The notes below the pieces were generated by a model. It was given only the letters and a program-made list of their open reading frames with translations, was not told the DNA's origin and ran no database searches. A stretch of 64,000 nucleotides of DNA from Lineus longissimus (Eukaryota; Nemertea; Pilidiophora; Heteronemertea; Lineidae), in the NCBI RefSeq assembly GCF_910592395.1, contig NC_088321.1:5826001-5890000 (forward strand). The letters are read 5' to 3'. Below, one piece after another: positions 1-10,547 of the stretch; position 1 is the stretch's first letter; every line of letters starts with the position of its first letter. The position numbers were made by a program, and so were the translations under genes.

Positions 1-50
1 GAACCCTTAACTTAAAGTTGTACCCCAGATCATAGGCATTGTAAAGTTCG

Positions 51-747
51 TTCCAGGCGCAGGTTTGACGTCCGCTTCACACGTGTATTTTTGGGTGTGT
101 ACACTCAAGGGACAAAAGGGACAAATCGACTGCTTTGCGCCGTTATGACCCTGTTTTTTTCCAAAATTGAAAATTACATTAAATCTCATGGCAGTAAGCT
201 TATGTGCCAGAAAAAAATTCCCTCCGAGTATAAGGGGCGCGAACTTGGCGAAGTACAAGTACAACCACTGCAGGAAGAGGTAATCAGCTGGATTCCACTT
301 CTTTTTCGTTAAACTAAGCTCTCACTTAATCCATCAGATGCCAGTGCCAAGTGTGACACACAAGGCATCACCCCCAGATGCATGCTGAGACCAAACTACT
401 GCAACCAGATACACAAACCTTCCAATTTGTATCGAGGCAGAGTCCTAAGAGAGCTTTCTTATTAGTTTCGATACCAGTAGGCTGCTTCACATTTGATACC
501 ATCTAGATTCAGCAAATGGTCAAAAATCAGGCAAAAATATTCAAGTGTTTTGCAAAGTTTGCGCCCAATATACTCCGAGGGAAAGATTCCCAGGCACATA
601 TAAGCTATTATAGACAATTAATGTACTTTTAAATTTTAGAAAAAAAAATCCAGGGTCAAAACGGCGCAAAGCGGTCTATTCGTCCGCTGAATGGATAACA
701 CCCAAAAATGTATGTGTAAAGTGGGACGTCAAACCAGGACCTGGTGT
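51..747. mobile_element. Foldback MITE with ~130-bp inverted repeats
   Basis: The left arm (about 51-185) and right arm (about 615-747) are imperfect reverse complements. They share TTTGACGTCC, TATTTTTGGGTGT, CTGCTTTGCGCCGTT/CCGCTTTGCGCCGTT and GACCCTG followed by a T run. The interior has no coding capacity. Confidence 0.7.
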
Positions 748-1351
748 GATCAACAGGGAATCTGAGACGAAATCAGGGAAACTGAGACGATTTAGAACTC
801 AGTGAATGAACTCGCGCCGTTTTTTTTCGCCGTCGCGGCCCGCGGCGCGGTTCTGGTGTGAACGACCTGCCCAGAGAAAGAGGTTGCTTGTTCGAGGATT
901 TCACATAATATTTATTTATGATGATGTCATAGAAATAGGCTGCAGACTGAGCCCCAGTCCTCTTTTTTCTATCCATCCTCTCATTCCTCTTCCGATTATT
1001 TCAACATGGCCGCGTTGTCAGTGGATGTACCAATATTTCGCTATCTGGAGAATTGCCGGCAACCAAAAGATTATCACTTGTATGGAAAGTTGGGCTAGTG
1101 TCTTATAAGAATGTAATCGGCAAGGTTTGTGCATCATCGAAAGTCATCTGACCTAATTTTACACCATGGGCCAATAGTGACTGCGACTGATTTTTCAAGT
1201 GGGGGGGGGATAATATTACTTCAATTGTTACAAAATATTGCACGCATACTGGTTCAGGAAAAATCAATCTCTGCCTCTCTACAAAACATTATCCTTCCTC
1301 CACTCAAAATACTTCAGCACACCATGATAGAACCGCAGCAGTGATCCCTGC
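748..1351. other. Non-coding, possible kinase 3' UTR on the minus strand
   Basis: There is no convincing gene. The part next to 1352 is downstream of the kinase stop codon. A minus-strand AATAAA at 916-911 is the only candidate polyadenylation signal noted. Confidence 0.3.
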
Positions 1352-1685
1352 TTATACCCGTTTTAGAGTTTTCCTGACTTCAGTCGCTTTGTCTATGTCA
1401 TTCGGATTGTACTTGTAACTCTTACCGTGTGAGACGACCGAATAAGTTTCAACATGAGAGTGTAACTTACGCAACTTATCTTCGAGAAGGTCATCGGCAG
1501 ATGGTCGATCTTTAGGGACCAAAATGAAGGTCTTCTTGAGGAAATCTTTCACATCACCAGGAACATTTTCAGCAACGGGAGGAGCCTCACCATTTCCAAT
1601 CCTAAACGTCAGATTTCGTGCATTTCTAGACTCACTCCATGGACGAGTTCCCTTGGCCATTTCCAACACAACACAGCCAACGCTC
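1352..1685 (-). CDS. Protein kinase, last exon: kinase subdomains IX-XI and C-terminus
   Basis: The exon starts after a CTATCCACAG acceptor. Its first base completes the Trp codon of DIW from the previous exon, giving DIWSVGCVVLEM, the subdomain IX hallmark of STE11-type kinases. GTRPWSE follows, and the subdomain XI arginine lies in PKDRPSADDLL. A lysine-rich tail of about 45 residues ends at a TAA at 1354-1352. The intron before it is 11.6 kb long and hosts LINE copy 1 and a subfamily-B element. An AATAAA on the minus strand at 916-911 could serve the 3' UTR, but this is weak. Confidence 0.9.
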
Positions 1686-1804
1686 CTGTGGATAGGATAC
1701 ACACTTGATTCAGCATCGGGTGAATTATAACACCATACATAAAATTTAAAAGGCGATCATGTTGCTGCCGTGTGGCTATGGCAGAGTTTTGTCTATGAGG
1801 AAGA

Positions 1805-2000
1805 TCAGTGGCGTAGTGGTTAGAGCACCGGGCTCATAATCAGGAGATCGTGGGTCAACCTTGTTTACCCGAGGTCATTTCGTGCTCCTATACATGCTTC
1901 CCAAAATTGGTGGCTTGCATTGGAACTAACTTTTTCCCCCTTGTCCGTCATTAAAGGCATTCAAGTGTGTTGGTCAACCATGTCTATCTCCTTTGTCCCT
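1805..2000 (+). repeat. tRNA-derived SINE-like sequence
   Basis: TGGCGTAGTGGTTAGAGCAC fits an RNA polymerase III A box of tRNA type. GTGGGTCAACC about 35 nt further is a degraded B box. The body downstream has no coding frame. It is not a functional tRNA. Confidence 0.45.
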
Positions 2001-3006
2001 CCACCATAAGGCCTAGTTTCCCCTTATGACATCACTATTTCGGACACTCAGCGCCCCATTTCTGGAAAGGTGTATAGTCACTTGCACTGCACCTGGTATC
2101 ATGTTGAGTTAAAACATATTTGATTGGTCAAAGAATAACGTTTGACATGCAAATAAGATGTAAATAATGATTTGACACTTGGCATATTCATGGCATATTG
2201 AATCGTTGAAAAGGGCAACTTATCAGTCTACATAACCATTTACCCTAATGCGATCACAAATCATATGACGGCATAATAGAACTTCATGGGCACGGATAAT
2301 ATGAGCTAATGCTGATATAAAAAATCAATTTCCTCTACAAAAAAATTGCGTCATTTAGTCGGGCCATGCGGGAACTCCAAGCAAAAAGTACCGAAGAAGG
2401 TGCACGTGTCACAAATGCCAAATCGGGCGAGCACTGTGAAAATATTATTTCGAAATCCCTTTTGATCATTTATTTTCATATCTAAGTATAAGGCTTCTTT
2501 ATCTGTATTCACCTTGAGATAATTGCTCAATTTTACAATTATTTGGCCGGCTGCAAACAGTTTTAGTCATGATGAAACAGTGCTGACAGGTAGGGCCCGA
2601 ATAGATCAGATCAGAGGTTAGACATGCTACGTCACCCACAGATTCTGGCGATAACGCGACATGTGTCGTATAGGTGTTTCCAGGGAATACGGTGAAACCC
2701 TTTTGAATGCTAATCAATTAGACCCCAGATGTAGAGGTTGGTCGTGGGGTCGATTCTCGGAAGGGTCACCGCTGTTTCGTCTTTGTGTCCATGAGCAAGG
2801 CATTTTAACCTACTTGCTTCTCGCCACCCTAGAGTAAATGGGTACCTAGCTTGCAGAGATGGCAAACTATGAATGTTAGTCCTGAGCGCTGTAAAGCTGC
2901 AGCTCGGACCTGTGATACTCCAACAGAGTAGAGCTTGAATCATGAATGTGAACCAGCGGACAGTCATGACAGTGCCCACATGTATAACCATAGCGGGGCT
3001 TGTGGT
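2001..3006. other. Intron of the kinase gene, nothing recognised
   Basis: No supported gene was seen. A B-box-like GGGGTCGATTCTCGG near 2735-2760 may be a SINE scrap. Confidence 0.3.
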
Positions 3007-3135
3007 ATTAGCTCACCTCTCTGAGAGGTGAGCTAAGAATAGCAAAATTTCGTTTGAACAAGGGGGTGGGTGAGCTTTTGCTATGGCGAAGTGTCTGTTG
3101 TCGGGGCACATTTCGTAAACACTGGGACTCTATTA
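3007..3135 (+). repeat. 5' relic of a subfamily-A Helentron-like element
   Basis: The stretch opens with a near-perfect palindrome, TAGCTCACCTCT-ct-GAGAGGTGAGCTA. The same 5' hairpin sits at 31061 and 43195. About 80 nt further, GGGGCACATTTCGTAAAC matches the GGGCACGTTTCGTAAC at the start of the element core. The rest is lost. Confidence 0.55.
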
Positions 3136-3365
3136 ACTTGAACATTGGTAAATTTATCAATTAACCCTTTTGCAGAGGGAATTGTCCTATAATCTTTACA
3201 TTCATCATGATCTTGACAGCCGTGTTTTGTCTATTGAAAACCATAACTGTATACTGGAAATTTGATATACCTATTTCTAAGGCCTATGCAATGCCTACAT
3301 AACAAATAAAGTTAAAGTTATGAATAGAAAAAGAGAGAATTCAAATAATATTCCAAAAAAACATT

Positions 3366-3500
3366 GTGTACCTTTTTTACTTATTTATGCCATTTTGTGT
3401 ACCTTTTTTCCCAGTACCTTTTTTCCGGTACCTTTACTTCCGGTACTTTTATTTCCTGTACTTTTATTTCCCGGTACTTTTTTCAGTACCTTTATTACCT
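3366..3500 (+). repeat. Short tandem repeat built on GTACCTTTTTTCC-like units
   Basis: About seven degenerate units of 16-20 nt (GTACCTTTTTTCCCA, GTACCTTTACTTCCG, GTACTTTTATTTCCC and so on) run head to tail. The predicted peptides in three frames are repeat artefacts. Confidence 0.75.
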
Positions 3501-3502
3501 AG

Positions 3503-3524
3503 ATTCAGTCAACAGACACCCCAT

Positions 3525-3561
<37 letters not shown>

Positions 3562-3640
3562 ACACACACACCCATACTCAGAACAAACAAACGCCCATCC
3601 CTTCCCGCTACCTTCTGGATACCAGGATATTGGTATAAAA
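3503..3640 (+). repeat. Dispersed repeat with a poly-C tract, second copy at 57531
   Basis: CAGTCAACAGACACC, then a run of about 33 C and (CA)n, then AACAAACGCCCATCCCTTCC and TGCTACCTT/CGCTACCTTCTGGAT. The same order without the long C run occurs at 57531-57625. It is a dispersed repeat of unknown class. Confidence 0.6.
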
Positions 3641-3659
3641 TCTGTGGAACGGGCTGGAG

Positions 3660-3890
3660 CAAACAGAATGGTTGCCAGCAAGACTTGGCATGTGAGGTAG
3701 CTCAACTCTCAAAGCAAACCCACTGGAGAATGCCAGCAAGACTTGGCATGGGAGGTAGCCAAATCCTCAAATTTCTAGTCTAAGGGACAATAATGCTAGC
3801 AAAGCTCAGTATGAGAGGTGGCCGGCCATATCCTCTTGGGAAAGCTCCTTTGCAGAATGCTAGAACAACTTAGCATGAAGGTAGTCTAAC
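3660..3890 (+). repeat. ~63-bp minisatellite, four degenerate units
   Basis: Units containing 'AATGCCAGCAAGACTTGGCATG.GAGGTAGC' recur near 3668, 3730, 3792 and 3857, with increasing decay. Confidence 0.7.
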
Positions 3891-4439
3891 CCTTCCCTGG
3901 CAATGCATCAGTGGCTATCTGATGGCGGCTCTTGTAACTATAGGCCTCACGAGTCAGCCTGTTGGGCCAATACTGTTTTGCACTTTGTTTGCGAGTGTGC
4001 TTCAATTCAGAAAGGATAAATTATGTGGTGATTATGTGGGAGATATCAGTGAGCGTAAGTGTTTTGCTTTGAATTATGATGCTGTAGAAATGTGTAAGTA
4101 CTGTAAATAGTTATGAGCTCAGTCTATCATTAAAACTTATTAATTAGATATGAAGTCTTAGCCCTCTGTTTCTTAGTTCCTTGGTCCATTAGAATAAGAT
4201 TGGTGTCAGATCAGTGGTGACATCGTACTTGACGAACTAGTTAATTTCGTCAATATTTGGATGCCCAGGGTTGTGACATTTATTGTCTTTGTTTCTTTAA
4301 TGGTGAAGCTTTACCGCTCGACCCGGTTTTACGCTACAGTAGAAATAAGCGTAATTGGTAGCCTAAATTAGGCGTAGGGCTACAAAACCTCATCCACTTA
4401 TTCATAGAGCTACATCAATACAAACATATCAACAGAAGT
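3891..4439. other. Intronic, nothing recognised
   Basis: No coding or repeat signal that can be supported. Confidence 0.3.
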
Positions 4440-4620
4440 GTTGCTATCATCTAGAAATAACAATGAGCAAACCCACATCGAGTACCATAGAAAAGGAAAT
4501 GTTCGCTGTTGAATCTGCCTGGGCTTTCAATTTTTTTTCTGTCGTCTTCTAAGCGCTTTGGTAACCATAGTGACAGGTCCTTACTGACACTGTCCGAATC
4601 CCCACACCCACGGTGGTCAA
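4440..4620 (-). mobile_element. Half copy of the foldback MITE also found at 28.73-29.09 kb
   Basis: It shares CTGACACTGTCCGAATCCCCACAC, GTCGTCTTCTAAGCGCTT and GAGTACCATAG/ATCTAGAAATA blocks with the element at 28731-29090. Only one arm remains. Confidence 0.55.
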
Positions 4621-4755
4621 CGTACACGATTAATTCAGTGCGAAGCAATGATCTATCACTTTTCCCGAGCAGACGAAAATTTGGTACAAACTCTGCACAA
4701 TCCACTCCGTTTCGCGCCTTAGAAACTACCGTCATTGTGAGATAAGTCCATTTTT

Positions 4756-4810
4756 GGCTCACCGTAGGGGAGTCTATACAATACCGCAGTGTCCGTCGTC
4801 CGTCGTCGTC

Positions 4811-4850
<40 letters not shown>

Positions 4851-6126
4851 GTCCGTCGTATCCTAGTTCAAAAACAGTGGCACGTTTCTTAACCGCTAGG
4901 CCTATGAACTTAAAACTTTGTACACATGACCCCCTAGGTCAGATGACCCGTGACACTAAATTTCTCTCCGATCTGATTCTCTACTTGGCCACCAGGGGGC
5001 CAAATGTGGATATCTAAAAAGTGTGATATCTCGCTTATTAGTGACTTGTTTTCGATGAAACTTTTGTTGTAGGTACTCATAGCAAATATACATCTTATAT
5101 CATACGGGTTTTTAATTTGACCTACTTTTCAAGGTCACAGAGGTCATATGGCGTAAATTGGCCGTTAGAGTGTAAACTATGGCACGTTTCTTAACCACTA
5201 AAGCTATGAACTTGAAACTTGGTACATATAACCCCCTATATCACATAGCCTCTGGTGCTGAATTTCAGTTTGATCTGATTCTCAACTTTGCCACCAGGGG
5301 GCCAAAAGTGGAAATCTAAAAAGTGTGATATCTCGCTTATAAGTGACTTGTTTTCGATAAAATTTTATGGTAGGTACCCTTAGGAAGAATACATCACATA
5401 TCTTACGGGTTTTTAATTTGATCTACTTTTCAAGGTCGCAGAGGTCAAATGGCGTAAATTGGCCGTTAGAGTGTAAACTATGGCACGTTTCTTAACCAGT
5501 AAAGCTATGAACTTGAAACTTGGTGCATATAACCCCCTACATCAGATAACCTCTGATGCCAAATTTTGGCTCGATCTGATTCTTTATTTGGCCACCAGGG
5601 GGCCATAATGGAAAAAGTAAGAAGTGCAATATCTTGCTTATTTTTAGTGATTCGTTTTCAATAACACATTTTTATGGTAGGTTCTCCTAGCAAGGATACA
5701 TCACATATCATACGAGTTTTTGATCTGACCTGCTTTTCAAGGTCACAGAGGTCAAATGGCGTAAATTTGTCGTTTGATTGTAACTATGGCACGTTTCTTA
5801 ACCACTAAAGCTTTGAACTTGAAATTTGATACACATGACTCCCTACGTCATGTAACCTCGGACACCGAATTTCGATCTGATCTGGTACTCAACTCGGCCA
5901 CCAGGAGGCCAAAACTAAAATAGGTAAAAAGTGCAATATCTCGTTTATTATTGACTTGTTTTTGATGATATTCTTATGGTACTTACTCCAAGCAACGATA
6001 CATCACATGTCATACCGACTTTGGTTTGACCTATATACTATACATGTACAATGTTTCTTAATCTGGATGAATTACAAAGCACCAAATATCTATACGGTGA
6101 GCACAATGGCCCCTGGCCGTTTCATT
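4756..6126 (+). mobile_element. Helentron-like (HINE) non-autonomous element, subfamily B, copy 1
   Basis: It is preceded by TTTTT. The 5' subterminal repeat GCTCACCGTA (4757-4766) is matched exactly by TACGGTGAGC at 6093-6102. The hairpin AATGGCCCCTGGCCGTT (6105-6121) and a TTTCATT end follow. After the 5' end come a (GTC)n tract and four tandem units of about 302 bp, whose GGCACGTTTC landmarks start at 4879, 5181, 5482 and 5788. There is no coding capacity; arginine-run ORFs come from (GTC)n. The class assignment is by architecture. Confidence 0.72.
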
Positions 6127-6800
6127 AAGTGTTCCACCCACACAACGTTCTTGCGTAATTCGAAATAGGCGAATTATTACCTCATAGCCGCGATTCCCTT
6201 GGTGAAACATGTAACTGTCCACTAGAAATCATCCCTGCAATCGAAGTTCGATAATATCTGACTGTGGACTATTCGAAGGACCACGCTATATTTGTCTGCT
6301 ACGCTGTGTGTTGCAAATAGGTATTTCATTTCCTATCATTTAATAGGATGATATTGGAATATCAAACTGGTACATCACATCAAGACGTATCCGGATGAAC
6401 ACCGACAAACATACGGATGCACGACCTTTCGGGTGTACGGATTAACAATACTAAAACACGTGAAATATCGTTATAGGGCACACTTCAAACGTTGGTTTCC
6501 CGTTTTAGACGACGGTATATGCGATTTGTAGAAAGTCGTTTTTCATGGTTTATCAGTCTACTAAAAGGTCTATCTTTTGCAGTACCGTATAGTGTCGTTT
6601 AAATCAGCCAGTATTCCTTGAACCTTACAAGTGTTTTGGGGTTCTCGAAACGTATTTCCGCCTTCAAGGGACCCTCCCTTTAATCTTGGTGATGACCCGG
6701 GTGCAGCAGCGAGGCTTCTCTACTTGAGTCAATTGCTATGTGGTATTAAGCATGCTGCCATTTAATCACACCCTTTTGGTTACCTTACGTCATCAAGAGG
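6127..6800. other. Intronic, nothing recognised
   Basis: No supported feature. Confidence 0.3.
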
Positions 6801-7170
6801 CAGAATGTAATGAAAACCACTGGTCATACCAGGATGATTTATATTATTGGAGCTAAAATGTTGACCAGAGGCAGAGGCAGAGCCGAGGTTTTGGCCAAAA
6901 ATTTCAGCTCCGCCATCGCAATTTTTGGTGAGACAATCAACGCCAACAGTGAGGTATCAATTTCTATTCTAAAATATATCAAATTCAACAACGGTTTTAG
7001 ATAACAGCGTGGTTTTGGATGGTTTTTGAGAGCTTTCATATTTTGCACCAACCCAAGCGGTACCGCTGAATTCAAAACGAGACTTCGTTTGCGCATAGTG
7101 CATTTACACTGTAAAGTGCGGTTAGTTCTAAATCCGGGTATCTTAGAATTCGCTACTATACTTCCCAGAC
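6801..7170 (+). repeat. Dispersed repeat E, copy 1
   Basis: CTTCGTTTGCGCATAGTGCATTTACACTGTAAAGTGCGGTT followed by TCTAAATCCGGGTAT is shared with copies near 14036 and 14381. It contains no ORF with family resemblance. Its class is unknown. Confidence 0.55.
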
Positions 7171-7777
7171 AATATTTCGACGTCCCCTAGTTTCTTTTCC
7201 ATCCAACCATGCCAACAGTTAATTGATGAAGACACTTGACCGAAAATCTATTATTTCAGTAACTCGTCACTGACACCCTGCAGAAGGTTATAGATTACAT
7301 CATTTAAAATGATATTTGCATTTGAAATATCATTATATACAAGATGGCTGCCACGGCGGTTGTTTCGATTAGCCTGCTATGATAAAAAGCTGTTTATCTT
7401 GGAAACACCTTGTCTCCTATTGACTGGATGATGAGGAGACATACGTCGTACATTATAGAAAATTGAGGTCTAGGTGTTGTTCTTTTGAAGGAGGTTCCAT
7501 TCCTACTTCTTTGGAGAAATAGCGAGGGAAGTTTTTTCCCTGAGTGTGAACAGGACTTACATACATGTACATTGTATATACTACATATGCGTGTGCGCAT
7601 GTGACACGAAAAGAACAACAGTAGTCACCATAGCCGAAATTCCGTTCCGCTCTAACGGCTTCGAAAACAATAACCGATCACTTTTCCGGGACCACAGAAA
7701 CACCGAGATAATCTTTTGAAAAGTGTAAAGGAAAACAGCTTTCCCCAAAGGAGGGATTAGCAAGCCCTGACCTGAAA

Positions 7778-8551
7778 ATGACACGAAGAGAGGGAGATCA
7801 TGTTGACAAGCACGTCGAATCGGGGGAACCAGAACGCGCCGAGAATGATGCTGGGTCTTCTGGGAAACAACTAGATACCGCCCCACAGGAGGGAGATACT
7901 GGCCTACCAATTATCGATGATCCTGTATTGGCATACATTGTATTTGGACAGCAAACGGGTACGAATGATAATGTACGGAAAGCAGTGGTTGGTTATTACT
8001 CCGCTAGTCAGATTCGTGTTGCGAAAAATAAGTTATGGGGAGCGAAACCTAATCTGTGTGATATAATAGGTGACTTGCAAGTGCGCAAGTCATCTTCTGC
8101 GAGGCCGGAGGAGGAGGCGAATACTAGTGATATCATTGCCGCACTGAGAAAGCTTGACAAAGTGAATAAAATGCCGAGAATCGTGATTTCGGCAACTAGG
8201 CTTGCGGAGATTCCACGATCCCCAACTGAGGAACTGAACAATATATCGTTGGCTGATAGATTATATAGTTTAGAACACAAAATGATTCAGATACAAGAGA
8301 TGGTAGAAAAGTGTTCACATGACACGAGAGAATTAAAAGCAAATGCCGATAACAAACCACACAAATCATATGCCGAAACATTGAAGCATAAAGGTACTGA
8401 CACTGACGATGAGGAGAGTGGTGCGATGCGTAGGCCGACTGGGCCGACTGTTGAGCCGGCTCGGTGTGAATCGATATTGGGCGATACCCAGACTATACGT
8501 AATATCGAAAGCGGAGTCACTGGCCAGATGACTTTCAACAGTATTATATAG
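7778..8551 (+). CDS. LINE family 1 ORF1, N-terminal part
   Basis: The 257-codon ORF starts MTRREGDHVDKHVES. It is acidic and hydrophilic, with a helical stretch (LADRLYSLEHKMIQIQEMVE) and SYAETLKHK, a motif often found in LINE ORF1 proteins just before the nucleic-acid-binding part. It ends 16 nt before the next ORF in another frame, so the two are probably one protein split by a frameshift. Confidence 0.65.
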   Translation: MTRREGDHVDKHVESGEPERAENDAGSSGKQLDTAPQEGDTGLPIIDDPVLAYIVFGQQTGTNDNVRKAVVGYYSASQIRVAKNKLWGAKPNLCDIIGDLQVRKSSSARPEEEANTSDIIAALRKLDKVNKMPRIVISATRLAEIPRSPTEELNNISLADRLYSLEHKMIQIQEMVEKCSHDTRELKANADNKPHKSYAETLKHKGTDTDDEESGAMRRPTGPTVEPARCESILGDTQTIRNIESGVTGQMTFNSII

Positions 8552-8567
8552 TTCGAAATCAGGATCT

Positions 8568-9080
8568 ATGAGTAGGGGGCGGGGTTCTAGAGGTGCGCGT
8601 GGCCACGGGCGCACTAATCCGCCTATGCCCCAAAACGTATTAAGATTGAGGGGAAGTTGCCGGTACCTGAGTGAAACGAGTGCGGATGATTCTGATGAGG
8701 AATATCGAGCATCCAGTTATGAACAGAAAAAGTTGAAAAGGAGAGAGAAATCACGACAGAAGGTGATCACAGGCATATCAGCTGCGAATTGTGGTTTCAA
8801 AGGTGCTTCTGAACCCAACAGGGACTTGTTTATTTTTCGGCTTGACCCTTCGGCCGAGAAAGAGGACCTTATGAAACATCTCGCTGATAACAAGATTGAA
8901 ATCAGGGGATTACAGCTAGTGTCGCATGCCAATGCTAAGTTTAGATCGTTCCGACCAACTGTAGCGAAGTTCGAATTCAGCAGATTATTTGACGACGCAT
9001 TATGGCCTGAAGGCGTACGTGTAAGAAAGTACAATGTCCCTCCCAAAAAGGAGGATGAAAACACCGAGGACAAATCATGA
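8568..9080 (+). CDS. LINE family 1 ORF1, RG-rich and RRM-like part
   Basis: It starts with an arginine/glycine-rich tract (SRGRGSRGARGHGR), which suits RNA binding. A KLKRREKSRQKVITG basic segment follows, then a compact domain (DLFIFRLDPSAEKEDLMKHL ... SFRPTVAKFEF ... WPEGVRVRKY) with the strand-helix-strand pattern of LINE ORF1 RRMs. The copy at 52666 has the same protein order. Confidence 0.7.
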   Translation: MSRGRGSRGARGHGRTNPPMPQNVLRLRGSCRYLSETSADDSDEEYRASSYEQKKLKRREKSRQKVITGISAANCGFKGASEPNRDLFIFRLDPSAEKEDLMKHLADNKIEIRGLQLVSHANAKFRSFRPTVAKFEFSRLFDDALWPEGVRVRKYNVPPKKEDENTEDKS

Positions 9081-9149
9081 TATATTTGTTTCCAAAGAGT
9101 AGTGATAGAACAATCACCAGTACCCAACTCTTTCTTGTTAGTTGTGTGA

Positions 9150-10547
9150 TTATGGGCTTGCTGAACTTTACGTCGTACAATAGCAATGGACTCGGATCAG
9201 GGCGAGTTGAACACATGTGTGAACTGAACGCATGCACTGACTCTTTATAACTGCAAGAACATTGGCAGTTGAAGAACAATTACAAAAACTTACAGGTGAA
9301 TTGGGTATCAATATGAACATTCATGGTGTTACTGGTATGAACGTTGAGCAATTGCTGGTTGGCCGGCCGCACGGAGGCGTGGCGATTGCCTGGGACAAAA
9401 GAATGGACGCGGTTGTTACACCTGTACAATGGGTTTCGAAACGTGTATGTGCTATTGAGGTTAAAAGTTTGAAATTAGAAAACAAAGTTATATATTGTTA
9501 AATGTGTACATGCCGACCGATTCGGGAGGCCACCAGAACCTTATAGAATTTAATGGCGTTCTGCAAGAAATCTCTGCAATACTTGCAGCTGCAAATACCC
9601 CGGATATTATAATTGGTGGTGACTGGAACACAGATTTTAGTAGAGCTGATTCAGCACATACCCGAGCTCTCTTAAAATTTATGGAAGAGGAGAGTTTACT
9701 TTGTGGAAAGACACATACTGCTTGTGACGTAGATTACACATATGAGAGCAACATAACTGGTTACAGATCACTTATCGATCATTTTCTGGTATCGGAGTGG
9801 GTTTTTAATAGAATCAAAAAATACAGTGCCCTGCACAAAGCAGACAACCTCTCTTACCACTCCAGTTTACAACTGGTTGGTGAAGTAAATAATCAAACTG
9901 ATAAAAAGTCCGATATCAATGATAGAAAGGCGGTAAAAACCCAGTTATGGGACAGTGTCGCTCAAGACGACATTGTGAGGTATCAGGAAGTATTAACAGC
10001 CAAATTAGGCGAAATAAATGCTCCCTTTCATGCACTTAGGTGTAATAAGTACTCGCGTACGAACCACACTGGGGATATAGAAAAATTCCACGATGATATA
10101 GTATCGGCATGCGTTAGGGCAGGTGATGAAACCATACCTTTTAGTAATAAGAGTACCTTTCGCGGTAGAGCAGGTTGGGACGAAGAAATCAGTGAGCAAA
10201 AGAGACGGGCTCAGTTTTGGCATGAGTTATGGAAGGAAAATGGGAGACCAAGAAATGGTTACGTCGCAGACATACGTCGCCACACCAGGGCACAATATCA
10301 TTTAGCAGTAAAACGGGTAAAAAAGAATCAAGATAAGGTAGCTGCAGAAAAATTGGCAAACTCAACTAGGGGTAAGAGTGGTAAGGAATTCTGGACAGAT
10401 GTAAAGAAAATAAAAGGTACAGGTCGTGTGACACCTTATACTATGGACGGTGTTGAGGGGAGTGAGGCGATATGTCAAGTTTTTGCAAATAAATTCAGTA
10501 GGTTATACAACTCCGTTCCGTATGAAGTTGATGAAGGCATGAGTTGA
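9150..10547 (+). pseudogene. LINE family 1 ORF2, endonuclease region (frameshifted)
   Basis: It begins MGLLNFTSYNSNGLGSGRVE (endonuclease strand 1 with the Asn) and has LQEHW with the catalytic Glu. GRPHGGVAIAW follows, then GGDWNTDF and SLIDHFLVS, which match EN motifs with the metal-binding Asp/Asn and the terminal Asp-His. Breaks are a TAA just before LQEHW, a frame change right after it, and a 2-nt AT gain near 9490 seen by comparison with copy 2. The frame then runs to 10547. The function would be target-site nicking; this copy cannot make it. Confidence 0.75.

Noticed and set aside
4754-5017. Arg-rich (RRRRR) ORF, also at 31.1, 43.2 and 61.4 kb
   Set aside because: It is a translation of the (GTC)n microsatellite inside non-coding elements and is present in several frames.
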